From the NCBI GenBank assembly GCA_963695405.1, contig CAVOGJ010000014.1, positions 124,001-188,000 on the forward strand: a DNA stretch of 64,000 nucleotides. The letters are read 5' to 3'. Shown in pieces: positions 62,360 to 64,000 of this stretch. Position numbers and translations under genes: made by a program. Each line of letters begins with the position of its first letter. The first letter of the stretch is position 1. The notes under the pieces were generated by a model, which saw nothing but the letters and a program-made list of their open reading frames with translations, was not told the DNA's origin and did no database searches. This DNA is from CAVOGJ01 sp963695405. Its GTDB lineage: Bacteria > Planctomycetota > Planctomycetia > Pirellulales > Pirellulaceae.

Positions 62360-63583
62360 TCACTCGATCAGCCCTGCCGGCAACCGTTCGCGGACACCGG
62401 GGATAAAGCGGCTGGCATTTTCGTAGTACACCTTACGGAGCACGTCGTCTGGCAAACCGATCCCGTAGATGTTCCAGAAACCCTGAGGTGGAAACGGTTG
62501 TTCGGAATAAGGAAAATACTCGTCGTAGGTCTCGAGAAAGCGGAAATATAGCCGCATGCGGCCTTCTGGCTTGGGGCCATCGGTGCCAAACATAATGCGG
62601 TCCGCGTAGTCGAGAAAGAATCGTCGTGCCGTATAGGGTTGTCGGCCCAACTCGCCGATCCGGGAGGCGATTTCCACCACGAGGTTGGGATAGTCGCGAA
62701 GCCACGCCTCGACCGTTGCCAGGTCCTCCGCATTGTTGGCCACATGTGCCCCGATGAACCGGGTTTGTGGATGACGGGCGATCACACGATTGCGTGCAGC
62801 TAGCAATTCTTCGCGACTGGGGAATCGCGATCCATGGAAACTCCACTCGGGATGGCGATTGAGTTCTTCCCACCGCTCGTTGTGTTCGTCAATGGGATCG
62901 AAGAACGCCGCCGGGTCGCCCGTGTGAATGATGACGGGCATGTCCAGTTCGCCACACGCCGCCCAGATCGGATCCCAGCGAGGATCGTCGATTCTTAGTA
63001 AAGTTCCGTCCGCGTCCTTATAGCCAAGGCCAAACTGCTTGAAAATCTTGAGACCACTGGCACCTGCGGCTCGCGCCTGCTCGAGCAGTGCGGCGACACG
63101 TCGTGAAAAGTCGGGACGCTGACAGTCCCATGAAGCCGGATCGTCTTTCGCACCGTCACCTTTCCAGTCGACGTGCACAAACTGGACGAACCGTTCACGA
63201 TGGTCTCGCCACGCGAACGCCAGCTGTTCCTCCGTGTGTTCCGTCAGCAGGACGTCGAGATTGACGGAAACTGCAACATGACAGCGATCCATCATCGCGA
63301 CATATTCATCCAACCGCATATGCGAACCGCGAAATCGCAAGCCCAGATGGGTATGCACATCGACGACGGGAAATTTTGCGTAAGGACGGACGTGGCCGGA
63401 AACCCGTAGTTGGCTGCGTGGACGGAATTCGTCCAGGCGGAGAGGTGCAGCCTTGTCGGAGGAAGACGGGTCCGCCGGCATCGGCTGTGCCCGAGCTGCG
63501 GTACAACAAATCCCGGCGGTACAACAAATCCCAGCGATCAGTAGGCAGTGGCTAGGCCGCAACATGAGAAACCGTAATTGCAT
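62360..63583 (-). CDS. Exported amidohydrolase-family (PF04909-like) TIM-barrel protein
   Basis: An N-terminal hydrophobic leader contains a duplicated 'GICCTA' and is followed by a metal-dependent hydrolase barrel. Metal ligands are visible as 'VVDVHTHLGLRF' (H-x-H), 'VIIHTGDP' (His), 'RFIGAHVANNAE' (His) and 'MFGTDGPKPEGR' (Asp). 'LVVEIASRIGEL' and 'NIYGIGLPDDVLRKVYYENA' are also typical of this amidohydrolase/decarboxylase-like group. The substrate is unknown. The length of 407 residues includes the leader. Upstream 63584-63881 contains no gene. Confidence 0.86.
   Translation of the reverse strand: MQLRFLMLRPSHCLLIAGICCTAGICCTAARAQPMPADPSSSDKAAPLRLDEFRPRSQLRVSGHVRPYAKFPVVDVHTHLGLRFRGSHMRLDEYVAMMDRCHVAVSVNLDVLLTEHTEEQLAFAWRDHRERFVQFVHVDWKGDGAKDDPASWDCQRPDFSRRVAALLEQARAAGASGLKIFKQFGLGYKDADGTLLRIDDPRWDPIWAACGELDMPVIIHTGDPAAFFDPIDEHNERWEELNRHPEWSFHGSRFPSREELLAARNRVIARHPQTRFIGAHVANNAEDLATVEAWLRDYPNLVVEIASRIGELGRQPYTARRFFLDYADRIMFGTDGPKPEGRMRLYFRFLETYDEYFPYSEQPFPPQGFWNIYGIGLPDDVLRKVYYENASRFIPGVRERLPAGLIE
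63499..63534. repeat. 18-base direct repeat in the leader of the amidohydrolase gene
   Basis: Two adjacent copies of CGGTACAACAAATCCC plus two bases give the duplicated GICCTA in the leader peptide. One base differs between the copies, so the duplication is recent. Confidence 0.9.
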
Positions 63584-63881
63584 ACCGCAACTCCTCGACG
63601 AACGAGAGCAGAAAGGCGAATGGGCCCCGCGCGAACGGGCCTCGCCAGTCTACCACTTCCACTGGGCATCACGCCGCCACTTCTGGCGGTCCCGTCACCG
63701 CGCAGCAATATTTGGCCGCCATGACGCGACGTCGTGCTTGACGTCGCTTGCGCCGACTCGGCTTTTCGTCGTCCGCCACCCGGTCTCACCGAGTGTGCCG
63801 TACTTCCGGAGGCCACGGGAATCGGTTTTTTTGTTAATCTGCACCTCCCTCATTCGGTTCGTACGGATTGGCAGCCGTTTC

Positions 63882-64000
63882 ATGACGTCGAGAACACCCA
63901 TGCCGCACGCATCTCTCCGTCCCCCAGCGCATTCAGGGCGGACTGCCTTTACATTAGTGGAACTACTCGTTGTCATCGCCATTATTGGCATCCTGGTGGC
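63882..64000 (+). CDS. DUF1559 protein with type IV pilin-like N-terminus (3' end cut by window edge)
   Basis: From ATG 63882 the frame reads 'MTSRTPMPHASLRPPAHSG' and then 'RTAFTLVELLVVIAIIGIL', a prepilin-type signal identical in core to the gene at 25.7-26.7 kb. ATG 63900 is an alternative start. Only about 39 codons are inside the window, so the DUF1559 assignment rests on the N-terminus alone. Confidence 0.85.
   Translation, partial: MTSRTPMPHASLRPPAHSGRTAFTLVELLVVIAIIGILV

Noticed and set aside
1..64000. Insertion sequences, prophage, CRISPR arrays, toxin-antitoxin pairs
   Set aside because: No transposase, integrase, phage structural gene, regularly spaced repeats or paired small genes of these kinds were found. 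Gene content is chromosomal throughout.

Overview
The window looks like a chromosomal segment of a planctomycete, most likely of the Pirellula type. The markers are two DUF1559 pseudopilin-like genes (one cut by the right edge), FG-GAP/CRTAC1 proteins, a dockerin-bearing giant surface protein, a VPEP-type C-terminal sorting signal, an ECF sigma factor beside a Ser/Thr kinase, zinc-ribbon signal-peptidase-like proteins and several multihaem cytochromes c. No insertion sequence, prophage, CRISPR array or rRNA was seen. There is one tRNA gene, tRNA-Arg(TCG).

Layout. 1-4.9 kb: end of a giant beta-helix/cadherin-like/VCBS/dockerin protein. 5.0-13.4 kb: a tight five-gene redox operon made of a transmembrane di-haem b-like protein, a decahaem and a pentahaem cytochrome c, a NuoE-NuoF fusion, and a NuoG-like protein fused to two cyclic-nucleotide-binding domains and a four-cluster ferredoxin. 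13.4-15.4 kb: betaine-lipid genes btaA and btaB, each with one frameshift. 15.7-20.6 kb: lipA, an S1-domain protein, two small planctomycete proteins and hemB. 20.6-28.6 kb: a DUF4430/DUF6580 pair, a FadL-like porin, a CRTAC1 protein, a DUF1559 protein, a VPEP-signal protein and csrA. 28.8-35.4 kb: a TPR protein, a Wza-like polysaccharide export protein, a DUF11-repeat protein, an FHA protein and the tRNA. 35.4-42.6 kb: ECF sigma factor, kinase, D-lactate dehydrogenase and glycogen phosphorylase. 42.8-50.2 kb: a PrsW-like protease, an ABC exporter, rsmG, a Cys/Gly-rich lipoprotein, a signal-peptidase-like protein and a VOC protein. 50.7-64 kb: a second signal-peptidase-like protein, lptB, a J-domain protein, DUF1570, a membrane pentahaem cytochrome with TPRs coupled to an ABC ATPase, smpB, a lipoprotein, an amidohydrolase and the start of a second DUF1559 gene.

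Main candidate for a new system. The 5.0-13.4 kb operon contains every part needed to pass electrons between NADH in the cytoplasm and multihaem cytochromes outside the membrane. Two cNMP-binding domains sit inside the iron-sulfur subunit, which suggests a ligand-gated electron conduit. The domains and motifs are visible in the sequence. The complex, the direction of electron flow and the gating are inference.

Caveat on sequence quality. Five genes (btaB, btaA, the DUF6580 gene, ldh and the conserved gene at 61.3 kb) each carry exactly one apparent single-base frameshift, with recognisable protein on both sides. Indel errors in the assembly explain this best, although true decay of single genes cannot be excluded. 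Coordinates for these genes span the whole reconstructed gene.
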